The position numbers were made by a program, and so were the translations under genes. This document shows positions 32,148 through 45,900 of a stretch of 64,000 nucleotides of DNA, piece after piece. Each line of letters opens with the position of its first letter. Position 1 is the first letter of the stretch. Source of the stretch: Zasmidium citrigriseum (taxonomy: Eukaryota; Ascomycota; Dothideomycetes; Mycosphaerellales; Mycosphaerellaceae). The notes beneath the pieces were generated by a model. The model had not been told where the DNA came from and made no database searches. It worked only from the letters and a program-made list of their open reading frames with translations. The stretch covers positions 1 to 64,000 of the forward strand of contig NHNW01000005.1 in NCBI GenBank assembly GCA_002786025.1. The letters are read 5' to 3'.

Positions 32148-35100
32148 ATCGTCGTCTTCTATTACTTCTACTTCTTTACTACTAAAGGGCCTAAGTTAAT
32201 CCTCTTTATTACTATAAAGACTACTAGTATTAATAGTAGGGGCTTTATTTAGTATATCCTTAATAGATTTATCTAGATCTAGGCTAAAATACTTAAAGTA
32301 AAGTAAATAATACTCTAAGGATCGGGTAGTAGTATCTTAAGTCTTATTAGAGAATAGATTAAGGTCTCTAGTATAATTATTATTAGTAGTAAGAGTAGAG
32401 TAGCTAGCTAGAATATCGTCTATCTTAGAAGTCTTATCTTTAGGATTCTTATATTATTTAGATAGGCTAAGTAAGTAAGGTTTATTAAACGTAATTCTAT
32501 CTTTAATATAGTATATTATAAGGTATCTATAAGGTTTAATAGTAAGGGAATATCCTAGGTACTTCTTAGTATATCTAGAGAGGCTAGTATTTAGATTATT
32601 AGGCGTAAGTCTAGTTCCGAATCTATTAGTAAAAAGTCTAAAGTCTAGGAGTTCTCTATTTAGAACTTAAATATTAAAGTACTCTAGAAGGGGTACTACT
32701 AGTACTATATAATATACTAGGATTCTACTAAGTCTAGAAGGAAGGAATCGAATATTACTAGGCGATTCTTTAGTTCTATCTCGAGACTTTACTAGGCTAG
32801 TAAGGTCTAGGCTAAAAAGATTAATAGTACTATCGAAATAGAGGTTTCTAGTACTAGTTATATTAGTATTCCTAAATCGAATTAGAATAATCTCCCTTCC
32901 TCGAATAGGACTACTCGAGAGGAAGAAGAGAGCTATAAGAAGCTTCTTTAGGAAGGTATCTCTAAGAGTAAAGTACTCCTCTACTTTAGTAGTTCTAATC
33001 TTATTTAGATTCTTATCTATAAAGAAAGTATTTAGGGTCGAGTCTTTATCGTAAAGGCGCTTTATAAATATCTCCTTAAAGGCTTTTAAGTAGGGAGTAG
33101 AGACTAAGTCTTCTCCTATATTAAAGTTAGCTTTACTATCTTCTATCTTAGTAAGATTAATATCTACTATATTACTATTATTAAATATAAGTATTTACTT
33201 ATAGAAGAAGTCTTCTAGATCTTCTAGACTAGCTATAAGTATATCTCTAATACTATCTAGAGTAACTATCTTCTTATCTATAGAGACTTCTCTAGAGTTT
33301 AGAACTACTATAGGATTATAAGAGCTAATAGTATTTAGATTATTATAGTATAGCTTATTCCGAATCTTATAGAATTCGCTAAAGTAGTTATTACTACTAA
33401 CGCTAAGCTTAGATTTCTATAGGTCTTAAAAATAGTCGTATCTATTCTCTTTATCTACTTACTTAAGTATAAAGTCTACGTAACCTAATATAATTAATCT
33501 AGTTATATAGATAGTCTTAGATAGAAGGGCTAGAATACTACTATTAGACTTAAATATATAAGTACTATAGTTATTCTCTTCTATCTTAGTACTATCTAGA
33601 CTAAGTATAATTACTAGAGTTATAAAAGGGTTTTAAAAGGCTATATTCTCTTCTAGGTCTAGATCTAAACGTTAATCTAAAAGAGTATTAAAGAGAGTAA
33701 ATAGTAGACTTTTAACTTTAGAGATAAACTCTTCTTTACTTATAGATTTATAACTCTTAGCTAGATTATCTATTACTTATTTAAAGCTAGCGCTATTTAG
33801 AGGCGTAGGGTATACTATCTTAGGCTTATTACTTATTCTATAAAGATAGAGTACTAGCTTATTAATTATATCTAAGTAAGACTTTCTACTACTAGTATTA
33901 ATAGCTTTAAACGATTAGACTTTATTCTTATTAGAGGCGTCGAAAGAATTAGCTACTAACTCTCGAATCGAGAGGGGAAGAGTTTCTATATCTCTAAAGA
34001 GCTTTAGGCCTATTTCTACTATCTCTTTCGAGAGTATATTAAAGAAGCTACCTATTTTATAGTTTATCTATCGAATAGAATTAATACTAGTAGTAGGTTC
34101 GTACTTCTTATCTAGTAGGCTTAGGAGAAATCTAAGGTTCTTATCTTCTAAGTAGCTATTATAGCTAGTAAGGCGGATAAAGTAGCTACCTTCCTTATTA
34201 AGGTCTATATTCTTAGCTATATCTTTAGTATAATCGTCTTACTTATCTTTAAGCGACTTTCTATAACTCTTTATATTTGTTTAGAAGCTATTAGTATTAC
34301 TACTACTACTATCTCTATCTCTAGACTCTATCTCTAAATCTTTATATCTACTACTAACTCTAGGTATAAAGTATACCTTTCTATTATTCTTAAATCCCTT
34401 TAAAGTCTATAGAGGTACTTTACTATCTATATTCTTACTTATATTACTACTTCCCTTAAGATTATATTCGTTATTTAGATATCTAGTAGCTTTAACTCTA
34501 TTTAGAAAGGTAGCGTTATAAATTATATATCGAAAGCTATCTAGGTCTAGTTCTAGGCTTCTAAAGTAATAGATAAAGTATTTTAGGTTCTATATAACGT
34601 CTAGAAAGTTATATAGAAGCTCTCTATTCTCGAGGAATATCTTAAGCTCGTCTAGGAATAAGGTAGCTAGCTTATTACTTCTAGTAAATAGATAGCTATA
34701 CTCTAAGCTATACCGACTCTATAGAAGTATTAGTATAAGTAGAATATATATATAGGATATTAGGAATAGGTATTCTTACCTTTAGGTACTCTAGAATCTT
34801 CTTATCTATAGGATTTAGGATAGTCTTATACTTAGAGTAAACTACTATCTTAAGGTCTACTAGGTACTTAATATATATTTATAGGAGGACTTCCTCTTTA
34901 CTCGTATATATATACGACTAAAAATAGTCGCGAGTAAAGGGTCTCTTAGTCCTAATAAGTCTAATAACTTTAAAGCTATCTATAGAGGCTATATTACTAT
35001 TTCTATTACTTTCTAGGCTACTAGATTCTATACTAGAAGAGGAGGCTTTCGAATTACTAAGAGGAGAAGATATAGCTATTAGGGACTATAGAAAGGGTCT

Positions 35101-35299
35101 AGAACTAAGGTAGTCTAAGAGTAGAAGTTAGTATAAGGTTCTATCTAAGTCTAAGAAGGAAAGCTCTCTTTAGACTCTCTATACTTAAATTTAAGTATAA
35201 ATTTAGTAGAAAGTAAAAAAAGCCGTAGCCTTTAGGGTATTCTTATTCTTTTTTAAAAATTTTAAGTACTTTTATTAGAAGTAAAGCCTTAGACAAGTT

Positions 35300-36370
35300 C
35301 CTATACTAATTAAATAGGGGTTAGTAGAGGAGGGTAAACTTACTAAGAAGGAGAGAAGCTAGGAGTAGCTTCTATTCTCTCTACTTTCTTCTAAAGTAGG
35401 AGAGGAAGGAAAAGAAGCTAGAGAAGCTTCTATACTCTCTACTTTAGAAGAAAGTAGGAGTAGGAGAGGTAGAAGAAAATAGGAGGAGATAGGAGAAGGA
35501 TTCTCTATACTTTCTTCTAAAGTAAGAGTAGGAGAAGGAGAAGAAGGTAGTAGGTAAAGAACTCTAGCTTCTCTAGAGTAGAAAAGAGGTATAGAAAGAT
35601 ACTAGTATAAGTAGTATATAGTAGAGGAGGTATAGGGAAGATAGAAAGAAAAGGAAAGGAGGAAATCTTCTCTCTCTATATATCCCTCTCTCCTTCCTAT
35701 CCTCCCCTACCTCTTAGAAAGAGAGAGGCTAGTATTCTAACCTCCTTATAAATCGAAAGAGAGGCTAGAGGGGAGGCTAGGAAGCTAAAGTAAGCTAAGG
35801 AAAGAGTTAAAGGACTTAAGAAGGAGTTAAAGGACTTAAAGGACTTAAGACTCTCTTAACTCCTATCCCTAACTTAATTAAGAAAGGAAGAGGCTAGAAA
35901 GAGGTTAGAAAGAAGGCTAGGGAATTTAAAGTTAATAGAGAGGCTAGAAAGGAGACTAGAGAGGCTAGGAGGCTAAAGGAGTTAAAGGACTTTAGATAAA
36001 GTTAAAGGAGTTAAAGGACTTAAGGTTTCTCTAACTTCTCTCCTTAGCTAAATCGAGAATAGAGGAGGTTAGGAAGAGGTTAGGAAGGAATTAAGGTTAA
36101 TAGGAAGGCTAGGAAGAGGGCTAGAAAGGTAGAGAGGCTAAGGAGTTAAAGGACTTTAGATAGAGTTAGAGGACTTAGAGGACTTAGGGCTCTCTTAACT
36201 CCTCTCTCTTATAAATTCGAGAGCGGAAGAGGTTAGAAGGAGGCTAGGAAGGAGGTAGAAGAGGTTAGAAAGGTTAGGAAGGAGAGTAGGAAGGTTAGAA
36301 AGGCTAGAAAGGCTAGAGAGAGAAAGAGAAGAAAAAGAAGGGGAGGGAACGAAAATAAATATACTATCTC
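35300..36370. repeat. Purine-rich degenerate repeat region
   Basis: Over about 1 kb the plus strand is dominated by imperfect copies of phrases such as GGAGTTAAAGGACTTA, GAGGCTAGAAAGG and GAGAAGGAG. It separates the minus-strand dead ORF from the plus-strand dead ORF at 36.5 kb, so it may be the remains of a shared upstream region. No precise period was measured. Confidence 0.5.
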
Positions 36371-36539
36371 TTTCCTCTCTTTCCTTTCTTCTCTATCGAC
36401 TTAATACTACTCTACTCTACTCTACTATTCTCTACTATCTAGTAAGAGAAGAAGAAGAGAAGAAGAAAGGAAAAGAAGAGGTAAGTTTCTACTACTACTA
36501 CTACTATTCTAGAGGCTTAACTAACTATTCTATTAGAAT

Positions 36540-37730
36540 TCTAATTAAAACTAAACGAAACTACTTCTATTACTTTACTATCTACTAGTAAAAGTAAGTA
36601 AATATTACTAGGGACTTTAGTAGAGACTTAACTAATATATATCTATAGATATCTAGTACTAGTACTACTACTACTATTACTCTACTCTATTTTATTAAGA
36701 AGTATATTCTTAATAGTACTAAAGTCTCTTCTACTAAGGTAGATAAGACTATTAAGTCTATTATTAATACTCTTAATAAGATAGAGGGAGACTAAAGTAA
36801 AGTACTTATAGACTATCTTAATAGAGTTAGAATTATCTACTTTATTAAGAGGCTTAAGTACTATAACTTTAAGTAATATCTAGAGGTTACTAGTAAGTAC
36901 TCTACTCTAGATATTAGAGAGGTCTTTACTAACTTATTCTCTATAGATCTACTCTATAAGAGTAGTAGTTCTCTAGTAGATCTAGATCTAGATCTAAGGA
37001 AGTTTATAGCTTCTTATATCTTAAAGGAGAGTTATTTTAAGGAGATATTTCTCTACTTAAACTTCTATCTAATAAGGTATAGCTACTACTATAAGGACCT
37101 AAGTAAGTCTAGAGCTCTACTACTAGAGAAAGTCTACTAATTTATCTATAGGTCTAGTTAGGACTTTCCTTACTAAAGGTATCTATTCTCCTAAGGAGTT
37201 TAATACTTTTAAGGAGAATCTAGCTTATAATAGTATCTATTATATCTATACGGATATTAGAGACGATTTATACTTCCTTAGGAGTATAAATCCCTTTAAT
37301 AGATTATATAAAGAGGAGGAGAAAGCTACTATAAAGAAGTTTATTAGAACTTCTACTATAGAAGAGCTAGATAATTATACTATCTATAAGATAGAGGATC
37401 TTCTTTATAGAGATCCTATATCTATAGAAGAGGAAGAGAAGGAGAGAGAGAGAGAGAGAGAGGAAGAGAAGAAGAGAAAGGAGTATAAGAAGGCTTTAGA
37501 AAAGGTAGAACTCTTCTAAAGAAAGGATAAGAGAGAGGAGTATCTACTACTCTTCTCTAAGTTTAGTACTACTCTAAGTACTTATAATTCTTAGATTATA
37601 AGTCTTAGAGAGGGATAAACTTAGAGGGGAGTAGTAGAACTTAGAAGGGAAGGGGAAGAGAAGTAGAAGAAAGGTAAAGAGGAGGAAGAGAAGGATTAGT
37701 AAGGGAGGGTTTAAAGGTCTAAGGAAGCTA
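36540..37730 (+). pseudogene. Unidentified coding-like relic, plus strand
   Basis: Coding-like text with long frames free of non-RIP stops starts near 36,600 and runs, with at least one frame change near 37,140 that could be an intron, to about 37,500. It ends in a Glu/Lys/Arg-rich tail containing a GA microsatellite at about 37,442-37,462. It is transcribed away from the minus-strand dead ORF. I recognise no domain. Confidence 0.4.
37442..37462. repeat. GA dinucleotide microsatellite
   Basis: About ten uninterrupted GA repeats within the Glu/Arg-rich end of a dead plus-strand ORF. Confidence 0.9.
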
Positions 37731-40700
37731 AGTAGATAGTTTACTAAGGATTTATAACTTCGATATTATAAAGACTTAGCTTAAGTAGTAAGAATAATAG
37801 TAGGAGTTAAGGATTTAAGAGTTTAACTAAGCTAGACTATTCTCTACTTCTCTATCTTAGTTACTACTTACTACTCCTCTACTACTATCTTATACTACTA
37901 CTCTACGCTCTATCTATACTTAAGAACGTCGCTCTTCTCTTATACTATCGACCGTACCTTATACTATAGGTCTAAGGGGATACTTAAGGTAACTACTTAG
38001 TACTTAAACGTAGCGACTAGGTAGTAACCCTACCTCTAGCTATCCCTCTACTTAGTTACTCTACTAAGACGGAGCTTATAGTAAGCTCTTTCGTCTTTAA
38101 TACTTACTATTCTTTCTATAGCCTATCTAGTAAGTTATCCTCTTCTATACGTCTAGTCTACTATATTCCTCCTATCTATTTACTCTTTATAGAGAAGCGA
38201 ACCCTCTATACCTCTCTTATTCTATATATCCCTATTAATAAGGACCTCGTTACCCTATTCTACTCTATACTTAGCCTTAGATACTAATTCTAGTAGTAGA
38301 TATACTATTAACTACTAGTAGGTTATATCTCTTATATCTTTAGTCTATTCCTAGTAGAGGTACCTAGTCCTATACCTATCTAGTAGTCTTAACTACTATC
38401 CTCGTCCTAGTATACCTTCTATCTTCTACTCCTTTTAAGATTTCTAGAAGTAGGTCTTTCCTACTAATAATAGTCCTACTTATAGGAAAGGATATTAATA
38501 TAGGTATACTCTACTTACTCTAGTATATATATCTAGGCGATTACTTAATATATAGTAATAATAGGATATAGTATAAAATCGATTACCTTACTACTAAGCT
38601 TAATAGATAGTAAGGTAAAGGCTCTCTACTCTTAAATATATTAGCTACTACTATATATTATATTATATAGTCTAGTACGCTAAGACTCTACTATAGTATA
38701 ACTCCTACTCTATTCTACTAGGATTTAGTCTACCTACTAAGCGACTTACTATCTTTAGTATATAGATACTAACCCTATTCTATAGTAGAGGGTAGTTAGT
38801 AGTAGACTCTATAAGACTATTCTAATAGCCTAGTATAATAGTATTCTTATCTTACTCTACTCTACTATACTACCCGATTAGCCTACTTCTAGACGCTTTT
38901 TATAGACCTACTAGTAGGGTAAAGTAGCCGACTATATAATACTTACTTAGACCCTTCTATCCTAGTATTTTAAGGAGTACTAAGGTAGATACTCTATAAG
39001 TCTAAGAGTCTTAGATAGTAGTATACTCTAAGGGGTATAGTTATCTATTCTATAACCTTATAAGCTCTTCTATTCTCTTTAACTTTAAGTTAAAACTATA
39101 AAGTATTATATATAACTAGTATTATCTTATACTTTATCCTACTTATACTATCTAGTAGCGCTACTCTTAGATTAAGGTAAGTATTAGGACCTATTCTAAG
39201 GCGTAATAACTCTTAGCTAAAGTAGGACCCTATCTATTCTACGCTATAAAGGGAAGATATTCTAATCTACTACTCTAGGAGCCCTACTCTAAGACTATAC
39301 GTCTCTAAAACTCTACTACCTAAATAGACTATAAGAGCCCTTACTTATTAGCTATACTCTCGTATACTAAGCTTCTTATAAGTATCTACTATCCTTAATA
39401 CTCGATAATAGTACTATTATTACTAGTACTCTAGGTATAACTCTCTAATTCTATAGTAGAGGGCGTTACTACTTTATAATACTACTACTACCTAAGTACT
39501 ATCTAGATAATACTCTATAGTTACCTCCTATATAAGTAGAATAGCTTATTTAGGTTATTAATTCTATTAGCTCTACCTCTTATTATAATATAATAGAGTA
39601 TTTACCCTAAGGTAGGTACTATAGTAGTTTCCTTATACTATATACTTAAGGGATAGAGATTACCTTCTACTTTAAGTAGTACTATCTTTATTCTACTTAG
39701 GAAGAGATAGATCTAGCTATCTATATACTCTAAAGTTAGCTATAGATAGTAGGGTCTTTAGCTAGCTTTATTATACTTTATACTCTTCCTTTAATTTAGG
39801 ATAGGTAGTAATAAACTATAGAGGAATAATAGTATAGTATTTATAGTAGGTAAAATACTATCTAACTCTCTCTATCTCTTAAAGTAGTATATTTATTATA
39901 TTCGTTAATAGACGACGTCCTCTTTTATACTTAATAGATATATATATAGATTAGTAATACTACGATTTATAGTTCTATAGTCTAGTCGACTAAGCTAAAG
40001 GTAGGCTATTACTCTTCTATAAAGCCTAATATTTATTACCTATCTATAGGAAGAGGTATACTCTAGTTATAGAGAACTTTATCTTACTCTTAGGAGTTAA
40101 TAAGCTTCTAGCTCGACTACTATTTAACCTTAGGGGTATTAAATACGACCCTCTATCTCTTCTTTAGTATAGTCGACGACTCTTTTAACTAAGATTTAGG
40201 TAGGAGGTATAGTAGAGATAGGAGAGAAAGCCTTCTCTCTTACGCCTTACTCTTTATTCTATAAGCTTACTATTATATTAGAGAGTAAGTATTAGAGGGT
40301 ATCGAGAGGCGTCTTTACTAGAGAATCGTCTACTCTAAGCTATACTATAGGTAGGCTATCCTCTTAAGGTATATACCTAAGCGTAGGATAGAGGTCGATT
40401 TCTCTACTACTATTATACCCTTCCTCTACCTATTACTATTAGATCCTATCCTTCGAGAGGCGTCTAGACGCTTATTTTAGTCTCGAGGAGGGTAGAAGAA
40501 ATTATTTAGATAGTTTTATCCTAAATAGTAGAGGTCGAGGTAAGGTAGATATAGTTAAAGTAGTTATAGAATATAAAAACGCGTTAAAATAGCGATAACT
40601 AGGTACTATCGGCCCTTTATGTTCTACGACCCTAGGACCTATTCTATATTATTCCTTAGGGCCTAGAAGGTCGGCCTAGAAGGTAGGAAGTCGAACGGAG

Positions 40701-41259
40701 ACCGTCTAGCTAAGATATAGTACTCTTACTTTCTACTTTAAACTTACCTACCTAACTTATAGCCTTTATTCCTTACCCTTCCTAAATTATTCTAGGATAG
40801 TTAGAGATATTTTCTAAACCGAAATTTTACGTAGATTTCGGAAAAAGTATTAGCGGGCCTAGAATAATCTGTCTTTAGAGGGTTTTAGCTCTAAAACTAT
40901 CGTTTCCCTCGATTTTCGATTTATCTTAAGAGAACGAGGACTCCGCTAGCTAAGATATTTTTATCCGAGATACCTTTAAGCGTAGCGGGCGTAGGGAAAT
41001 TACGACTAACCCTAAAATAATTTTCCGTAGAGTTAAACTAATCTATAGGGAGCTATAGGAAGTTTAGCGATTTATTATAGGCGAGCTAGGCTAAATCCGG
41101 CGATAGTTTCTTAGGTAACTCCCTATTATTTAGGGCGGAGAATATAGGAAAAGTAAAAACGGGATCGAAATCGAAAATAATATAACTAAAAAACTATAGT
41201 TTTTTAGTAGTATAGTATAGTAATACTCTAGAGGCTTTAAATAGCTACTAGATTAATTA

Positions 41260-41460
41260 TAAGGTTTAGGTAGGAAGCTATAAGTAAAAGCGAGAATAGT
41301 AATATATAGGTAAAAATAGTATAACTCGAATCGATAGAGGAGTCGAAAGGAGAGAGAGGTCGGATCTAGAGAAAACCTTACGTACGCTAAGGCTAGCTAG
41401 GCCTAGAATTAGCTAGGCTAGCCGTAGGCTTCGTTATATAGGCCTAGGCTTATAATATTA
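41260..41460 (-). repeat. 3' LTR of the dead chromovirus, 201 bp
   Basis: Begins TAAGGTTTAGGTAGG and ends AGGCTTATAATATTA. Equal in length to 47,882-48,082 and clearly homologous along its whole length. Confidence 0.9.
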
Positions 41461-41480
41461 CCCCCCTCCCCTTAAGGAGG
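41461..41480 (-). promoter_or_regulatory. Polypurine tract relic of the dead chromovirus
   Basis: The minus strand reads AAGGGGAGGGGGG directly before the 3' LTR. A run of A and G contains no CA or TG, so it was spared by RIP. This supports both the LTR boundary and the minus-strand orientation. Confidence 0.85.
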
Positions 41481-41759
41481 ATCGTTCTAGTCCTTAAAAA
41501 TTATATATTCGTAGAAGTTTCTATACTTAGTATATAGCGTATAAAGCTAGCGAAATCTTTCGATTCCTTTCTCTTCTTTATAATACTATCTATTATCTAT
41601 AAGTTCCTATCTAGCCTAGGCTAGGCCTTTCTAACTCTCTCTTATATAGCTAATAGCTAACTATAGCTAGCTAGTATTATTAATAGCCTAGCCTAAGCCT
41701 ATTCTTTACTTTACTTCCCTCCGATCGCCTATCGCCGCCTAGTCGCCGCTATAAGCTCT

Positions 41760-42630
41760 ATAGCTAAGACTACGTCGAAGAACGCCTACTATAATTCTAC
41801 TAAGAAAGGCCTAGGCTTAGATAATCTATATATCTACTACCTCTACTCGCCTAACGAGGTCGAAGATTTACGCGACCTCTACTACCTCCCTACTAAGAAG
41901 AAGCCTAATAGAGTTATCGCTAAGTACTACTAGTACTCTCGTAACTATAACTATACCTACTTCTAGGTAAGAATTAGCGGTTCTACCCTCGTCTAGCCTA
42001 TTCTAACTCTTTCTTTAGATCCCTATAAGTAATAAGGACGAGTAGTAGAAGCTTCGTAATAAGATCGAGGCCGCCGAGAGTAAGTATAGTAAGGTATTAG
42101 CTAATAAGATTATCGTCTTTACTAGTAATATCGAGAAGTAAGTCGTTACTAGGCTTCTTTTATATATTCTAGGCTATTCTAACCTTTTCTTAGCGAGTAA
42201 GGTACTATATATAGTAACGGCGGCCTAACTTAGTACCCTAGTATAGCTATATAGGATATAACTAGTAAGAAGGTACTAAAGCTAGGTAATCGAGTAAGTC
42301 TATCTAGCCCTTTCTACGCTATTCTATACTAATATTACTTAGGGCTTCTCTAAGAAGCGTAAGTATAGCGCTACGAATAATAGTAATAGCGATAAGAAGA
42401 ACCTAGTAATCTCCTAGTTACGCGCCTATTTATATACGATAGCTAAGGAGCTCGATAATAGACACCTTAAGGTCGAGTAGTAGCGCTATAAGGGCGAGGA
42501 TAGTAACTATAATACCTACGCCTAGCGTATTCTAGCTATATTCCTAACCCCGATAGCTACTAATAGAGCTAGTCTACTTACCCTTAAGTAGGCGGAGAAT
42601 AAGGCTAAAGTCTTCTTTAAGAAGGATTAA
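41760..42630 (+). pseudogene. Four-exon gene relic antisense inside the dead retrotransposon
   Basis: Exons 41,760-41,966, 42,019-42,137, 42,194-42,293 and 42,343-42,630 join in frame to 238 codons from an ATA (probably an old ATG) to a TAA. The three introns are 52, 56 and 49 nt. Donors are GTAAGA, GTAAGT and GTAAGT; acceptors are TTTAG, CTTAG and CTTAG; CTAAC or CTAAT branch-type sequences lie before each acceptor. In-frame TAG/TAA codons are few and fit lost Trp or Gln. The inferred product has aromatic-rich N-terminal and Trp-rich C-terminal parts, is basic overall and matches nothing I recognise. It lies between pol and the 3' LTR on the strand opposite to gag-pol. It may be an accessory gene of the element or a captured or invaded host gene. 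Confidence 0.68.
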
Positions 42631-42989
42631 TATAGGTACCCTATAATATACTATTCTTATCTTCTCTACGCCTCTCTAAGCTATACCTTTATACTTTTAG
42701 TATAAGAGCCCTTAAATAGCGGATAGTAATAGTACTAGTATATTATTTTTAACTCTATATTCCCCTTTCCTTATATTATAATCCTCTATTCTTAGGACGT
42801 AAACCCTTTAGAAGCCTACCTAGCCCTTTCCTACCTATTCTTAGCTAGTCTAGTCTAGTCTAACCCTTTATCCTTCTTTCTAGCGGCGACTAGCCTAGTC
42901 TAAGAGTTTATACCTCCTTAAGTATACTCTAGTATATATAGTATATCCCTTAACGCCTAATTAATTAAACTCTACAAAATATCTTATTT

Positions 42990-45900
42990 TTATATATTTA
43001 GCGGCGCTTCCTTAGCCCTCTACGCCGCTTATAGCCCCCTTTCCTCGACTCCTCGGCTACTCTAGCCTTATATACCTTTATAGCTACCTTACTAATATAT
43101 ACTACTAGCTCCTAACTATCTTTATCGCTCTTATAGCCCTCCTAGGCTACTAGATACTCCTAGTTACCTAAGGAGTCGACGCGCTAGCCCTTAATAGTCT
43201 ATATATTATACTCCTCCTCTAGTTCTATATTATATCTTATTACCTTCTACTATAGCCTAGACCTATTAAGGTTAGCTTTCTCTAGTAGTAATATATAGAA
43301 GGTTAGGTAGATCTTTATACTATCGAGTAGATCTAGAGTATATACTACCTTATTTACTATATAGGCGATTAGGAACGGGCTAAGGTACTTATAGTCTAGC
43401 TTCCTACTTAGTCTCGCTATCTTAATATTATAGTTAGATAGGTAGACTATATTACCTATATTAAACCCTACGTCTAGATACTACTTATTATACTACTTAG
43501 CCTATATCTTCTTAACTCTCCTTAGTCTCTCCTAGAGAGCCTTCTATATAGCTAGTAACTAGTCTACTATAGCCTCTACCTTAGTACTACTAGACTAGAC
43601 TAGCCCTATTTATAGCTAGTTTACCCTTTATAAGTCCCTAACTTAGTTCGCCTAGAAAGGGGTAACGCTAGTAGATTCGTTCTAGGTATCGTTATATACG
43701 AATTCTACTAACGAGAGTAGTCTAGCCTAGTTATCCTCCTTATAGTTATAATACGTATAGAGGTACTACTCTAGCGTCTAGTTCTAACGCTTCGTCTAGC
43801 TATTAGTTTAGGGATAGAACGCTATACTAAGCTTCCTCTTAATCCCTAGGTAGGCGTAGAGAGTACTTTAGAACTTTAAGGTTAAGATTAGGCCCTAGTT
43901 AGAGGTAATAGAGCGTAGTTTATTATAGAGCCTCTATACTTCGCGAAGGAATAGGTTCGCTAGCCCTTTAGTAGTAATATCCTTCTAGTATAGAATATAG
44001 TAGGCTATTTTAGTAAAGCGGTCTATAACTATAAGAATTAAATTATATACCTACCTTAGTAGGCTACTTAGAGGTAGGTCCGTAATAAAATCGAGCGTTA
44101 GGTCTTCCTATAGCCTATTCGGTAGCGGCTTAGTATATAGCTTACTATATAGAGTATAGCGCCTAGGTTTTACCTATCTATAGGCCTCGTAGGTACGTAT
44201 ATAGTCCTTAATATACTTACGTATCTTTAGCTAGTAGAACGCTCTCTAGGCTAGCTTAATTATCCTCTTAAATCTAAAATAGCTACCTAGGGGGTCGTCG
44301 TAGTATTCCTATAGTACTCTAAGTTAGTCCGCGCCTTTAGGTATATATAGGCGCCCTTTCTACTATAGTACGTCGCTATCGTCCTTCTAATAGCGCTTCT
44401 ATAGTAAGTCCTTACCTTCTATAAGGGCCTTCTAGAGCTTCCTAGCGCTCTCGTTAGCTAGTAGGCTTAACTTAGTAGTATCTACCTAAGACTAGGTATA
44501 ATCTTCCCTCTATACGTAGGTCTTTAGGCTCTTAGTAGCCTCCTACGCTAGGACTCGCCTCGAAGTAGCCTCTATAAACCTCTATTAGAGATAGTCTAAG
44601 CTCTACTAACTCTCCTTTTCGGTCGCCTACTATCCTAAATAACTCTTAGTATTATAGTCTAAGCGCCTACTAAGGGCGTCTATAGCCCTATTAGCCTTCC
44701 TAGGCTAATATATAACCCTAAAATCGATATATACTAACTATTCCGCCTAGCGAACCTACTATCTTAATAGCGCCTTAGTCGTTATAAATACTCTAAGGTT
44801 ATAGTAGTCTATAAGGAGCTTAATCTAGTATCTTAATCCCTTAAGGTAGTAGTAGAAATATTTAAAGATAGCTATAATAGCTAGAAGTTCCCTATCGTAG
44901 ATATCGTAGTTCTACTCTATAGTAGATATCTTTTTCGAGAAGAATCCTATAGGATACTACTATAGCTTACCCTTATATTTATACTACTAGCTTAGGACTC
45001 TAGATATAGCGTACCTAGAGGTATTAGTCTCGATACGAATAGGCTTCTCTAGGTTAAAATAGCGTAGTATAGGCGCGGATACGAACGCCTACTTAAGTTA
45101 CTTAAACGCCGCCTAAGCTTCGCTATTAAGGTCTAGATACTTCGATTCTTCCCTCTTCTATACTCTACTTAGCGAGCTTCTCTTAGTATAGTAGTTTAGA
45201 GGTATAGTAAGGTAGGAGAAGGCCTATATAAAGTAGCGGTAGTAATTTATAAAGCTAATAAAGACCCTAATATCCCTTACTAACGCTAGTATAGGCTACT
45301 TTTAGACTACCCTAACTCTCTCTAGGTTAACTATAATACCTTCTCTACTTACTACGAACTCGAGGAAGTCTATACTAGACTAGTAGAACTCGTATTTTAA
45401 GAGCTTAGTATATAGCTTATACCTTCTTAGCCTTAATAATACCTAGTTAATATATTCTTCGTATTCCTCCTTAGTCTTAGAGAAGATAAGGATATCGTCT
45501 AAGTAGACTATATAGAATATATCTAGTAGGTCCGCTAGGGCGCGATTAATATACCCTTAGAAGGAGGCTAGGGTATTACTAAGCCTAAACGGTATTACCG
45601 TATACTTAAAATAGCTATATCTAGTCTAGAATATAGTCTTCTACTTATCGCTCTCGCGAATTCTAATATAGTAGTAGGTATTATAAATATCTAGCTTAGA
45701 GAAGTATTAGTAGTTAGCTAGCTAGTCTAGCGACTCCTAGATTAATAGTAGAGAGTATTAGTTCTTAACTATAATTATATTAAGCCCCCTATAGTCTATA
45801 TAGAGCTAGAGTATACTATCCTTCTTCTTTACGAAAAGAATACCTATACTCGTAGGTAAGGTAGAGTACTAGATATACCCCCTCTCGAGATTAGTACGAA

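Larger units (their letters stand above)
31959..35170 (-). pseudogene. 5' part of the large RIP-killed spliced ORF, unknown function
   Basis: One minus-strand frame runs from 34,718 to 31,959 (about 920 codons), open apart from probable RIP-made TAG/TAA. Upstream, a second coding-like segment in another frame (about 35,170-34,780) joins it through a phase-0 intron at 34,779-34,719 (61 nt) with donor GTAAGA, a TACTAAT-type branch site and acceptor ATAG. The text is rich in Leu, Ser, Tyr, Lys and Ile and ends in a Glu/Asp/Lys-rich region coded by the TTC/CTT microsatellite. Beyond 31,959 the frame continues at 24,770 across the retrotransposon. Total length would exceed 1,250 codons. I recognise no family. 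The start codon is lost. Confidence 0.6.
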
